Shown here: one piece after another, positions 1 to 6,038 of the stretch | How the letters are laid out: every line of letters begins with the position of its first letter | Numbering within the stretch: the stretch's first letter is position 1 | Source: a bacterium | Lineage (GTDB): Bacteria; Pseudomonadota; Alphaproteobacteria; Rs-D84 | Direction: 5' to 3' | DNA: 7,180 nucleotides | NCBI GenBank assembly: GCA_014802705.1 | Contig: JAAVBR010000021.1 | Location: forward strand, 1 to 7,180 | Made by a program: the position numbers and the translations under genes | Notes under the pieces: model-generated | What the model saw: the letters and a program-made list of their open reading frames with translations, nothing else | The model's database searches: none | What the model was told of the DNA's origin: nothing

Positions 1-152
1 ACCACCTGGTTATACACCTCGGTCGCGACGCCGGTTGACCGTAAATAGCGGTGTTTAAACTTCTCTTCGGCCTCTGGTGCCAGGGGCAGTTTCTCTTGAT
101 AATTATTATTATGCGCCTTTTTATCGGGGCAAAATTTTTTGGCGCAGGGCAT
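1..152 (-). CDS. Possible 5' end of an unidentified gene downstream of lpxB, cut by the window edge
   Basis: On the minus strand a frame opens with ATG at 152-150 inside the last codons of lpxB and stays open to the window edge, about 50 codons. The stretch beyond the lpxB stop reads like a real soluble protein (KLPLAPEAEEKFKHRYLRST, then GVATEVYNQVV): charged, with G/C-rich third positions as in neighbouring genes. No ribosome binding site is seen before this ATG, and starting here means a 32-base overlap with lpxB, so the true start could be a non-ATG codon further in. I do not recognise the family. The alternative is that bases 1-120 are non-coding. The gene would be co-transcribed with lpxA-lpxB. 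Confidence 0.35.
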   Translation of the reverse strand, partial: MPCAKKFCPDKKAHNNNYQEKLPLAPEAEEKFKHRYLRSTGVATEVYNQV

Positions 153-1266
153 CGGCAATGCGCGCCGCGGCGGGGGCATCCCCACGCCACAGGGCATCCG
201 CCGCCGTCAAATCGGCCATCATCGCACGACGCACAGCCGGCAGGGCCAGCCGCCCCACCCAATCCACCACGTTCGCCGCGTTGGCATCCGCCCCCAGCAA
301 TTCCGGATACACACATCGGTTCATCAAAATATTCACCAATGACACCCATTTGATGCGAATCACACGCCGCGCCAGCCACATGGTGATCGGGTTCATCTTA
401 TACACCACAATCGTTGGCACATGCAAAATCGCCAATTCCACCGAAACGGTCCCACTGGCCGCGATGGCCATATAGGCCCGCCGATACAAATCATACCGCG
501 CGTCGGACGGGACCAGGGTGGGGTGCACCGCCCAATTTTGGGTCTGGGCCCGGATATAATCCGCGGTCGTTTCCACCGTCGGCATGACATAGTGATAATG
601 GGTGTATCCGGCGGCACGCAACATATCCACCGTATTCCGCATCAGGGGCAATAATTTTTTAACCTCTGACAGGCGGCTGCCGGGGATCAGGGCGATGGTG
701 CGATCCGCGTCTTTGACGGCCGCCGGCCGGCGATACTTGGTCAATCCGTCGGCAATCGGGTGCCCCACCGCCACGGTATCCAATCCGTACTTTGTAAAAT
801 AGGGCCGTTCAAATTCAAAAAAGGAAAACAGTCGATCAAACGTTGCCGCGTACTTTTTCGCACGCCCCGGGCGCCAGGCCCAGACCTGGGGCGCGACCAC
901 ATGTTGGAATGTCATGCCGCGGGCAATTAAATCGCGGCCCGCGGCGCCCCCCCGCACACGGGATACCACCCCACGGGCAAAGCCCGGGGCATCAATCGTC
1001 AAAACAATATCGGGGCGCGCCGCCAAAATCGCATCGGCCGTTTGCCGCATGCGGCGCGTCAATGTGCGGGCGTGGGCCAAAACCTCGGCCACGCCCATGA
1101 CGGCAATATCCGAAATCGGAAACAGCGACTTTAACCCCGCCGACGCCATATTTTCACCGCCGACGCCCACAAAATCCGCGTCCGGCATTTCGCGCATAAT
1201 CTTGGCGCCCAAAACATCCCCGGACACTTCGCCGGCGATAATAAAGATTTTTAATCGTTTTTTCAT
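121..1266 (-). CDS. lpxB: Lipid-A-disaccharide synthase LpxB (GT19 family)
   Basis: LpxB is a peripheral inner-membrane glycosyltransferase that joins UDP-2,3-diacylglucosamine and lipid X to make the beta-1,6 disaccharide core of lipid A. The 381-residue length is normal for the family. Family motifs are visible in order: AGEVSGDVLGA at 11-21, GVGGENM at 34-40, IDAPGF at 91-96, VVAPQVWAWRPGRA at 123-136, VGHP at 167-170, PGSRLSE at 195-201, ASGTVSVELAI at 270-280 and VNILMNRCVYPELLGA at 311-326. The start is the ATG that overlaps the lpxA stop as ATGA, a classic translational-coupling arrangement; no separate strong ribosome binding site is seen. In many alphaproteobacteria lpxI sits between lpxA and lpxB, but here the two abut, so UDP-diacylglucosamine hydrolysis must be encoded elsewhere. 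Identification is secure. Confidence 0.96.
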   Translation of the reverse strand: MKKRLKIFIIAGEVSGDVLGAKIMREMPDADFVGVGGENMASAGLKSLFPISDIAVMGVAEVLAHARTLTRRMRQTADAILAARPDIVLTIDAPGFARGVVSRVRGGAAGRDLIARGMTFQHVVAPQVWAWRPGRAKKYAATFDRLFSFFEFERPYFTKYGLDTVAVGHPIADGLTKYRRPAAVKDADRTIALIPGSRLSEVKKLLPLMRNTVDMLRAAGYTHYHYVMPTVETTADYIRAQTQNWAVHPTLVPSDARYDLYRRAYMAIAASGTVSVELAILHVPTIVVYKMNPITMWLARRVIRIKWVSLVNILMNRCVYPELLGADANAANVVDWVGRLALPAVRRAMMADLTAADALWRGDAPAAARIADALRQKILPR

Positions 1267-2078
1267 TGTTTCTGTTCGGGCCGAAAGAACATATTCGGGG
1301 ACAAGCCGCGTTTCGAACGGTTTTCAACAAAATCTATGGCGTCCATGGCATATTTGTTGTTTTTCACTTCGCGTCTGATTTTCTTTAAGCGATCGGCCAA
1401 GGGTTCCGTCTGATCCTTGGAGAAGACAGCCGAATACACGATGTGTATGGCCTGCATGTCTTCGGCCGAAAATCCATGACGTTGCAACCCGACACGGTTG
1501 ATGGTGCGGTACATACCACGCGGTGACCCATCATATATGGCATAGGGCACAACGTCATTTGCCAAACCAGTCATACCACCGATAAATGAATTACGGCCAA
1601 TGCGCACAAATTGCAGCACCGCCACCCCGCCGGATAAAATCACATTGTCTTCGATTTCCACGTGCCCCGCCACCTGGACCAGGTTGGACATCACGACATT
1701 ATTGCCGACCTTGCAATCATGGCCCACGTGGGCGTTGACCATAATCTGGCAATCGTCCCCAATCACCGTTCCGTCGGACGCAGGCGTCCCCGAATGAATG
1801 GTCACATATTCACGAATACGGCAACGTTTCCCGATGCGCAGGCCGGTCATGGCGGCTTCGTCTTGCCACTTCAAATCCTGGCTCATCACGCCCAAAACGG
1901 CAAAGGGATAGACAATGGAATCGTCGCCGATGGACGTTTTGCCATCAATCACGACGTTGGAAATTAATTCCACCCGATCGCCCAAGACGACATTCGGGCC
2001 AATAATGCAAAACGGCCCAATCTTGCAATCGGCGCCCAAAACGGCCCCGGGATGAATAATTGCGGTTGGATGTATCAT
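1263..2078 (-). CDS. lpxA: UDP-N-acetylglucosamine acyltransferase LpxA, with a Leu in place of a conserved His
   Basis: LpxA is a cytoplasmic trimeric left-handed beta-helix enzyme that moves a 3-hydroxyacyl chain from ACP to UDP-GlcNAc, the first step of lipid A synthesis. The hexapeptide-repeat domain starts at IHPTAIIHPGAVLG and runs about 190 residues, with IREYVTIHSGT, the catalytic NAHVGHDC (E. coli His125 equivalent) and VAGH (His144 equivalent). A helical C-terminal domain follows (INRVGLQRHGF onward). By hand alignment, the E. coli His160 position (usual AVHQF) reads AVLQF, encoded by CTG. The Gly173 ruler residue is kept (FIGGMTG), so a long acyl chain is expected. I chose the ATG at 2078-2076 because it gives M-IHPTA, a common LpxA N-terminus (271 residues). 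An in-frame GTG at 2090 would add four residues. Neither has a strong ribosome binding site. It overlaps lpxB by 4 bases. Confidence 0.95.
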   Translation of the reverse strand: MIHPTAIIHPGAVLGADCKIGPFCIIGPNVVLGDRVELISNVVIDGKTSIGDDSIVYPFAVLGVMSQDLKWQDEAAMTGLRIGKRCRIREYVTIHSGTPASDGTVIGDDCQIMVNAHVGHDCKVGNNVVMSNLVQVAGHVEIEDNVILSGGVAVLQFVRIGRNSFIGGMTGLANDVVPYAIYDGSPRGMYRTINRVGLQRHGFSAEDMQAIHIVYSAVFSKDQTEPLADRLKKIRREVKNNKYAMDAIDFVENRSKRGLSPNMFFRPEQKQ

Positions 2079-2160
2079 ATTCAGGCTCACTTTTCTTAAA
2101 TTTATGTCGCCCTAATCATACCCCATAGAACCGGGAATTGGTATTCAAGAAATCTAACAA

Positions 2161-2169
2161 ATTATAACA
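2161..2169 (-). promoter_or_regulatory. Extended -10 promoter candidate for lpxA-lpxB
   Basis: On the minus strand the gap between the membrane-protein gene and lpxA begins with TGTTATAAT, a perfect extended -10 (TGnTATAAT) about 70 bases upstream of lpxA. The bases about 17 upstream (CCCGGT) are not a convincing -35, which is tolerated in extended -10 promoters. Transcription would start near 2154 and leave a leader of roughly 65-75 bases. No terminator is visible after the upstream gene, so read-through is also likely. Confidence 0.45.
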
Positions 2170-2172
2170 GGC

Positions 2173-3204
2173 CTATATCAGGAACCGGGCCCCGCGCCGC
2201 CAAGACGCGCCGGGCAATGACGCCATCAAAATAATGCCCACGACGGTAATCACCGGCATCCCAGTCAAAATGCCAAAGATCCCCATCGTCATGGCCCACA
2301 TCCGGGTCGCCAAATCGGCGGGCACCCGTTCGGCATGCCAAACCGACATCACGCACATCAGGAAAATCACCCCCGTCAATCCCAAGAACACCGGCACGGA
2401 TTCGGTCAGCACAAACAGCGCCGCCGCCAAAATCGACACCAGACGCGCCATCCACTTTAATTTAACATAGGCACTGTGATGGATCCGCCCGCGGGGATGG
2501 ACATAGCGCAACGCCAACGTTGCCGCCGCAAACGCCCCCAGCAGAATCAATCCCCCCATGTGCACCAGGGTCAAATTGCCCAATTGACCAAAGTGGAAAA
2601 ATTCCGGCTGCATCAGCATCAATGTCGCAACCATCATCATGGCCAGCACCGTCCCCAGCATCGCATTCATGCCGCGCGGCATTGCCCGGCCCACCATGGC
2701 CCCCATCAAGACGGACGCCGCCGCCATCAGAAAACCGGTCCAACCCGGCGCCCCAAAGGCCCCGGCAACCACGGCCACCATCAATAAAACCAAATAGCGC
2801 ATCAGACGCGGCCGCCGCACCCGATTGGCGATCCACGCGGGCAGGGCGGGCGCCACAACGCGTCCCTGGCGCACCGTCAGGGTTGTCACAAAAAACATCA
2901 CGCCGGCCATGGCATAGGGCAACGTGGACATCGCGTCGCGCAAGACGCCGTAATTGCCCCCCATTAAAATCAACCATCCCAAAATCGTCCCCAACACCAC
3001 CAGGGCGTAATTATCCGCCCGCGTGGCCGGCCGATGCAGGCCGGGCAAGATTGTCTGGTGCGCCACAAAATCCGGGCCCGCCACGCGCGCCATCCAAAAC
3101 AGCGGCAACATCAAAATCCCCAGCCACAAAAATGTGGGGGCATACAGGGCCGCATTATTAAACGCGCTGACCGCGGTTTGGACGATAATTGCATCATTAA
3201 ACAT
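2173..3204 (-). CDS. Polytopic inner-membrane protein of unknown function
   Basis: I do not recognise this 343-residue protein. By eye it has about ten hydrophobic membrane spans, near residues 21-42, 66-83, 95-111, 135-152, 155-173, 180-198, 211-233, 251-268, 271-289 and 303-328, with short Arg-rich loops (for example 129-136 and 335-340) that probably face the cytoplasm. It is unusually rich in Met and Ala, with MAMTMGIFG-like and AMMMVATLMLM stretches, and has no obvious catalytic motif, nucleotide-binding site or periplasmic domain. The ATG at 3204 follows AAAGG by 9 bases and lies about 30 bases below a TATAAT box. It precedes lpxA in the same direction, so a role in envelope lipid or polysaccharide handling is possible, but that is guilt by association only. 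It could equally be a transporter. The gene call rests on length, hydrophobic pattern and start signals. Confidence 0.85.
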   Translation of the reverse strand: MFNDAIIVQTAVSAFNNAALYAPTFLWLGILMLPLFWMARVAGPDFVAHQTILPGLHRPATRADNYALVVLGTILGWLILMGGNYGVLRDAMSTLPYAMAGVMFFVTTLTVRQGRVVAPALPAWIANRVRRPRLMRYLVLLMVAVVAGAFGAPGWTGFLMAAASVLMGAMVGRAMPRGMNAMLGTVLAMMMVATLMLMQPEFFHFGQLGNLTLVHMGGLILLGAFAAATLALRYVHPRGRIHHSAYVKLKWMARLVSILAAALFVLTESVPVFLGLTGVIFLMCVMSVWHAERVPADLATRMWAMTMGIFGILTGMPVITVVGIILMASLPGASWRRGARFLI

Positions 3205-3210
3205 CTTGTC

Positions 3211-3238
3211 TTGCCTTTTAAATTTGTTGAATTATTAT
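3211..3238 (+). promoter_or_regulatory. Promoter candidate for the trmN-M23-bactofilin-rpiB operon, predicting a leaderless mRNA
   Basis: TTGCCT (3211-3216) and TATTAT (3233-3238) are separated by 16 bases. The -10 ends only 6 bases before the ATG at 3245, so a start point about 7 bases downstream would coincide with the A of the start codon. No Shine-Dalgarno sequence precedes that ATG, which fits a leaderless transcript. The -10 overlaps a perfect TATAAT on the opposite strand. Confidence 0.4.
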
Positions 3239-3239
3239 A
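3234..3239 (-). promoter_or_regulatory. -10 box (TATAAT) for the leftward membrane-protein gene
   Basis: A perfect TATAAT reads on the minus strand at 3239-3234, with transcription expected from about 3227 and a leader of about 23 bases that includes AAAGG (3218-3214) before the ATG at 3204. The -35 would lie inside the first codons of the divergent methyltransferase gene, where only weak TTG-containing matches are seen. Confidence 0.4.
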
Positions 3240-3244
3240 CAGCC

Positions 3245-3937
3245 ATGACACAAAAACAAGACATTTTTGGATTGATGAACGGCGCGGTTCAAATGTGGCG
3301 CAGTTTTTATAATCCGACATCCGACGCCGTCTGGTTGGCGGCCGCCGCCCCACACGGGGCCCAGACTGTTTTGGACGTCGGCGTTGGGACCGGGGCAGTC
3401 GCCCTGTGTTGGATGGCGCGTCACATAGATGCCCGGGTCACCGGTGTGGATATATCGACCGACATGTTGGATGTGGCCGCGCGCAACGCCACATTGAACG
3501 GACGCGATCTGGAATTGATTGCCACCGATATTTTTTCGTGGCGCACGGCGCGCACCTTTGACCTGGTGATGACCAACCCGCCGTATTTCCAGGGCACCGC
3601 CGCCCGACATAACGCCCACCATAACGTCGACCTGGGGGCGTGGACGCGGGCCGCGGCCGCGCGTGTGCGCCCGGGGGGCACCCTGTGCACGATTGTGGAT
3701 GCCGGGGCCCTGCATCGGGTGTTGGACGGCCTGGGGGGACACTTTGGTGGGATTCAGATTTTTCCCCTGCGGGGCGGCGGCAAACAGGCGTGCGCCGAAC
3801 GCGTCATCATCCGCGCCAAAAACGGATCCGCGGCCCCCGACGCGCTGTATCCGGCCCTGGATATGGGGGACACACGAATTTTGCGCGACGGCTTGACACT
3901 GGACGACATTTTGGCTACACTGGGCGCCGATGATTAA
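3245..3937 (+). CDS. TrmN6-like tRNA (adenine-N6) methyltransferase (COG4123 type)
   Basis: This is a 230-residue class I SAM-dependent methyltransferase of the TrmN6/YfiC type, which in E. coli methylates A37 of tRNA1-Val. Motif I is VLDVGVGTGAVAL at 42-54, the ribose-binding acidic residue sits in GVDIS at 67-71, and an acidic D95 follows. The N6-adenine catalytic motif NPPY is at 111-114, and VRPGGTL at 141-147 is the usual post-catalytic strand. The N-terminal YNPTSDAVWLAAA resembles the P-T-[TS]-D-[AS] region of the family. The frame is open far upstream, but homology begins near this ATG, and the upstream part lies antisense to the membrane-protein gene. No ribosome binding site is seen (see the promoter entry). 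Its last 8 bases overlap the M23 gene (ATGATTAA). The tRNA target is inferred from the family; another methyl acceptor is possible. Confidence 0.85.
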   Translation: MTQKQDIFGLMNGAVQMWRSFYNPTSDAVWLAAAAPHGAQTVLDVGVGTGAVALCWMARHIDARVTGVDISTDMLDVAARNATLNGRDLELIATDIFSWRTARTFDLVMTNPPYFQGTAARHNAHHNVDLGAWTRAAAARVRPGGTLCTIVDAGALHRVLDGLGGHFGGIQIFPLRGGGKQACAERVIIRAKNGSAAPDALYPALDMGDTRILRDGLTLDDILATLGADD

Positions 3938-5207
3938 CTTTATAACACGATATTTTTCATCTCTGTGGGCGCTGATTACGGCGCCGGTCCGCATGATTTG
4001 GCGCCTGATTGTGCGTATCTTTCCACCGCGGGAATTTACCGTTATGGATACACCACGCGGCAATGTGTACACGTATGAGCAGAGCAGTTTCTGGCGTTTC
4101 ACCAAATTCTGTGCCAAACTGGGGCTGATTATTTGGGCGGCATGGTCAACGTATGTGTTCGTGTATCATCGGCCGTTGCTGCAAAAACGCACCCAACAAT
4201 TAGAGGAATCGCGCACGTCCCACACCCGCCAGATGAGCGATCTGATGACGTACCTGAAAAAATACAATGCCCTGGTGCGCGATCTGAACGTTATTGATGA
4301 CAAGGTGTTAAATACGAAAAAACTCAGCGCGTCCGAAAAAGAAACCCTGATGGACAAGCGGTTAAAGACCTGGGGCGAATTGGATTTTCTGCACACGCGT
4401 TTAACGGAAATGTTCACAAACGCGGACTTTACCCCCGAATATACCAAGATTTCCGAACTGTCGGCGGAATACGAATTGACCCGCGCCGAAAATGCCGAAT
4501 TGAAAAAGCGCAATCAACAAATTACCACGGCCATGAACCAGGTTGCCGATGCCGACGGCCAGATTGTGGAATTGGTCACGCAATTGACGGATAAAAACAC
4601 CGCCGATCTGCGTAAACACCTTAAGAAAATTCAAACGTCGATCGCGGCCCTGGGCCTGACGGAAAAGAAATTGGTAACCCAGGCCAACAAATACACCAAT
4701 CCGTTGGTGGGCGCGGTGTTTAACCCGCTGGAAATCGACAAAGATATGGATCCGAAATATCAAAAATTGGCCGACGGATTGCAATTGTGGCACGGGCTGG
4801 CGCGGCTGGACACCATGTTGCCGATTGGCGCGCCGGTGGCCAAGATGCGCATTACATCCAAATTCGGCATGCGCAATGATCCCTTTGACGGCAAACCCAA
4901 ACGCCATCGTGGCATTGACTTTGCGGGCAAGATTGGCACCGAACTGTATGCCGTGGCCCCGGGCCGCGTGGTATCGGCCGGCGAACGCGTCGGATACGGC
5001 ACCACGGTCGAGGTTGATCATGGCCTGGGCTTTTCCACACTGTACGCCCACCTGTCCCAGATTACCGTATCGCGCGGCGATTGGGTGCGGCCGGGCACGG
5101 TCGTGGGGCTGGGCGGTTCCACCGGCCGATCCACCGGACCGCATCTGCATTATGAAATCAGATACAAAGGCGCCCCGTTTGACCCCGAAAAATTTGTAAA
5201 GGAATAG
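3930..5207 (+). CDS. Membrane-anchored M23 (LytM-type) peptidoglycan endopeptidase, bactofilin partner
   Basis: This 425-residue protein has a cytoplasmic N-terminus of about 60 residues rich in aromatic and basic residues and one membrane span near 61-79 (LGLIIWAAWSTYVFV). A periplasmic, probably coiled-coil region runs from about 82 to 205, and an M23 domain occupies about 296-425. The zinc and catalytic residues are all present: H326 and D330 in HRGIDFAG, H374 in YAHLSQI, and H405 and H407 in GPHLHYEI, so an active DD- or LD-endopeptidase is expected rather than an inactive LytM activator. It starts inside the methyltransferase stop (ATGATTAA) without its own ribosome binding site, implying coupled translation. 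The bactofilin gene follows after 4 bases. Such pairs are known shape determinants (Csd1 and CcmA in Helicobacter; LmdC and BacA in Hyphomonas and Rhodomicrobium). By analogy the N-terminal tail probably docks on the bactofilin polymer; that part is inference. Confidence 0.93.
   Translation: MINFITRYFSSLWALITAPVRMIWRLIVRIFPPREFTVMDTPRGNVYTYEQSSFWRFTKFCAKLGLIIWAAWSTYVFVYHRPLLQKRTQQLEESRTSHTRQMSDLMTYLKKYNALVRDLNVIDDKVLNTKKLSASEKETLMDKRLKTWGELDFLHTRLTEMFTNADFTPEYTKISELSAEYELTRAENAELKKRNQQITTAMNQVADADGQIVELVTQLTDKNTADLRKHLKKIQTSIAALGLTEKKLVTQANKYTNPLVGAVFNPLEIDKDMDPKYQKLADGLQLWHGLARLDTMLPIGAPVAKMRITSKFGMRNDPFDGKPKRHRGIDFAGKIGTELYAVAPGRVVSAGERVGYGTTVEVDHGLGFSTLYAHLSQITVSRGDWVRPGTVVGLGGSTGRSTGPHLHYEIRYKGAPFDPEKFVKE
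5198..5203 (+). promoter_or_regulatory. Shine-Dalgarno AAAGGA for the bactofilin gene
   Basis: AAAGGA lies within the last codons of the M23 gene, 8 bases before the bactofilin ATG at 5212. It supports that start over the in-frame ATG at 5242. Confidence 0.6.
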
Positions 5208-5211
5208 AAAC

Positions 5212-5556
5212 ATGTTGGCATTTACGAACGCAAATGAAAAAATGTCCCCGACGGTTATCGGCGCCGGGTGCAAGGTGACCGGTGACATCAAAACCGATCA
5301 CACGGTCCAAATTCACGGCACGGTGATGGGATCGGTCATCGCCGACACCATCGTCATTGGCCGCGGGGGCAAGGTTGTGGGCAAAATCGTCGCCCAGACG
5401 TTATTCCTGCACGGGGCGTTGGATGGTCCCGCGACGGTCGGCACCGCCAATGTGTTCAGCAACGCGCAAATGGTCGGCACGTTGTCGTATCACACGCTGA
5501 ACATCACGGGCAATACGGGTCTGGAATGCAAACTGGCCAAACGAAAGGATAAATAA
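5212..5556 (+). CDS. Bactofilin
   Basis: Bactofilins are small cytoplasmic beta-helix proteins that polymerise without nucleotides and act as scaffolds for envelope enzymes. This one is 114 residues, near the minimum for the family. A short N-terminal tail (1-13) leads into a core of about 14-105 with the regular Gly- and Val/Ile-spaced turns: TVIGAGCKVTGDI, VQIHGTVMGSV, IVIGRGGKVVGKI, LFLHGALDGP, NVFSNAQMVGTL. It ends in a basic tail (CKLAKRKDK). It follows the M23 gene by 4 bases and precedes rpiB by 2, and both starts have AAGGA-type ribosome binding sites. Its neighbour strongly suggests that it localises the M23 hydrolase to shape the cell wall. The short hydrophobic N-terminus (MLAFTNAN) could help membrane attachment, as in other bactofilins. 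Family assignment is confident; the morphological outcome is inferred. Confidence 0.92.
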   Translation: MLAFTNANEKMSPTVIGAGCKVTGDIKTDHTVQIHGTVMGSVIADTIVIGRGGKVVGKIVAQTLFLHGALDGPATVGTANVFSNAQMVGTLSYHTLNITGNTGLECKLAKRKDK

Positions 5557-5558
5557 TC

Positions 5559-6005
5559 ATGAACAAAACTGTGTCCAAGGTTTATTTGGCATCGGATCAC
5601 CGTGGTGTGGGGTTGAAACTGTATCTGACGGAAATGCTGAACGCGGCGGGCTATGCGGTCGTGAACCTGGGGGTCGACGATCCCAACACGTCTGTGGATT
5701 ATCCGGATGTGGCGGCGACCCTGGCCGATGCGATGCTGGGGGATGAAAAATCCCGCGGCGTGATTATTTGTGGCACGGGGGCGGGCGTCCAGATTGCGTC
5801 GAATCGGTATCGACACCTGCGCGCGACGCGCGTTGATCGCCCGGACCAGGCCCGCGCCGACCGCACCCACAATGACATCAATGTCTTGGCCCTGGGGGCG
5901 GATGATATTGATATAGAGGTTGCCTATCTGTGCGTCCAGGCATTCCTGGAAACGCCGTTTGACGCATCCGAACGCCGCGTGCGCCGGATTGAAAAAATCT
6001 CGTAA
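5559..6005 (+). CDS. rpiB: RpiB/LacA/LacB-family sugar-phosphate isomerase (probable ribose-5-phosphate isomerase B)
   Basis: This 148-residue cytoplasmic enzyme most likely interconverts ribose 5-phosphate and ribulose 5-phosphate. Family marks are ASDHRGVGLK at 11-20 (the common form is DHAG), VDYPDVA at 46-52, GVIICGTGAGVQIASN at 67-82 with the catalytic Cys71 inside CGTG, THNDINVLALGA at 103-114 with His104 matching the ring-opening His, and the C-terminal arginines in RRVRRIEKI (139-147). The usual Gly-Gly near the C-terminus is replaced by DAS. The ATG is preceded by AAGGA (5545-5549) at 9 bases and follows the bactofilin stop by 2. It is the last gene of the operon, with a strong terminator starting at its stop codon. 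An allose- or galactose-phosphate specificity cannot be excluded. There is no evident functional link to the wall genes. Confidence 0.92.
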   Translation: MNKTVSKVYLASDHRGVGLKLYLTEMLNAAGYAVVNLGVDDPNTSVDYPDVAATLADAMLGDEKSRGVIICGTGAGVQIASNRYRHLRATRVDRPDQARADRTHNDINVLALGADDIDIEVAYLCVQAFLETPFDASERRVRRIEKIS

Positions 6006-6038
6006 AAAAAATCCCGGGAACAAACCCCGGGATTTTTT
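6006..6038. terminator. Bidirectional intrinsic terminator between rpiB and the Cys-rich gene
   Basis: AAAAAATCCCGGG (6006-6018) pairs perfectly with CCCGGGATTTTTT (6026-6038), giving a 13-bp stem and a 7-base loop flanked by A-runs and T-runs on both sides. It begins immediately after the rpiB stop, and on the other strand its edge overlaps the stop codon of the convergent gene (6039-6037). It therefore ends both transcripts. Confidence 0.92.

Noticed and set aside
2091..2160. Riboswitch or structured leader before lpxA
   Set aside because: The leader is only about 65-75 bases, AT-rich, and has no convincing paired stems.
2520..3161. 213-codon plus-strand frame inside the membrane-protein gene
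   Set aside because: The translation is Pro/Arg/Ser-rich, as expected from the antisense of hydrophobic codons, with no start signals.
3023..3244. 74-codon N-terminal extension of the methyltransferase
   Set aside because: It lies antisense to the divergent membrane-protein gene, does not resemble the family N-terminus, and has no ribosome binding site.
3218..4117. 299-codon open frame antisense to the methyltransferase
   Set aside because: It has a low-complexity Gly/Arg/His composition and no motif; the sense strand has complete SAM-binding and NPPY motifs.
4401..5291. 296-codon open frame antisense to the M23 and bactofilin genes
   Set aside because: It is a shadow of G/C-rich third positions: the translation is His/Gln/Gly-rich without domain character, while the plus strand has an intact M23 catalytic domain there.
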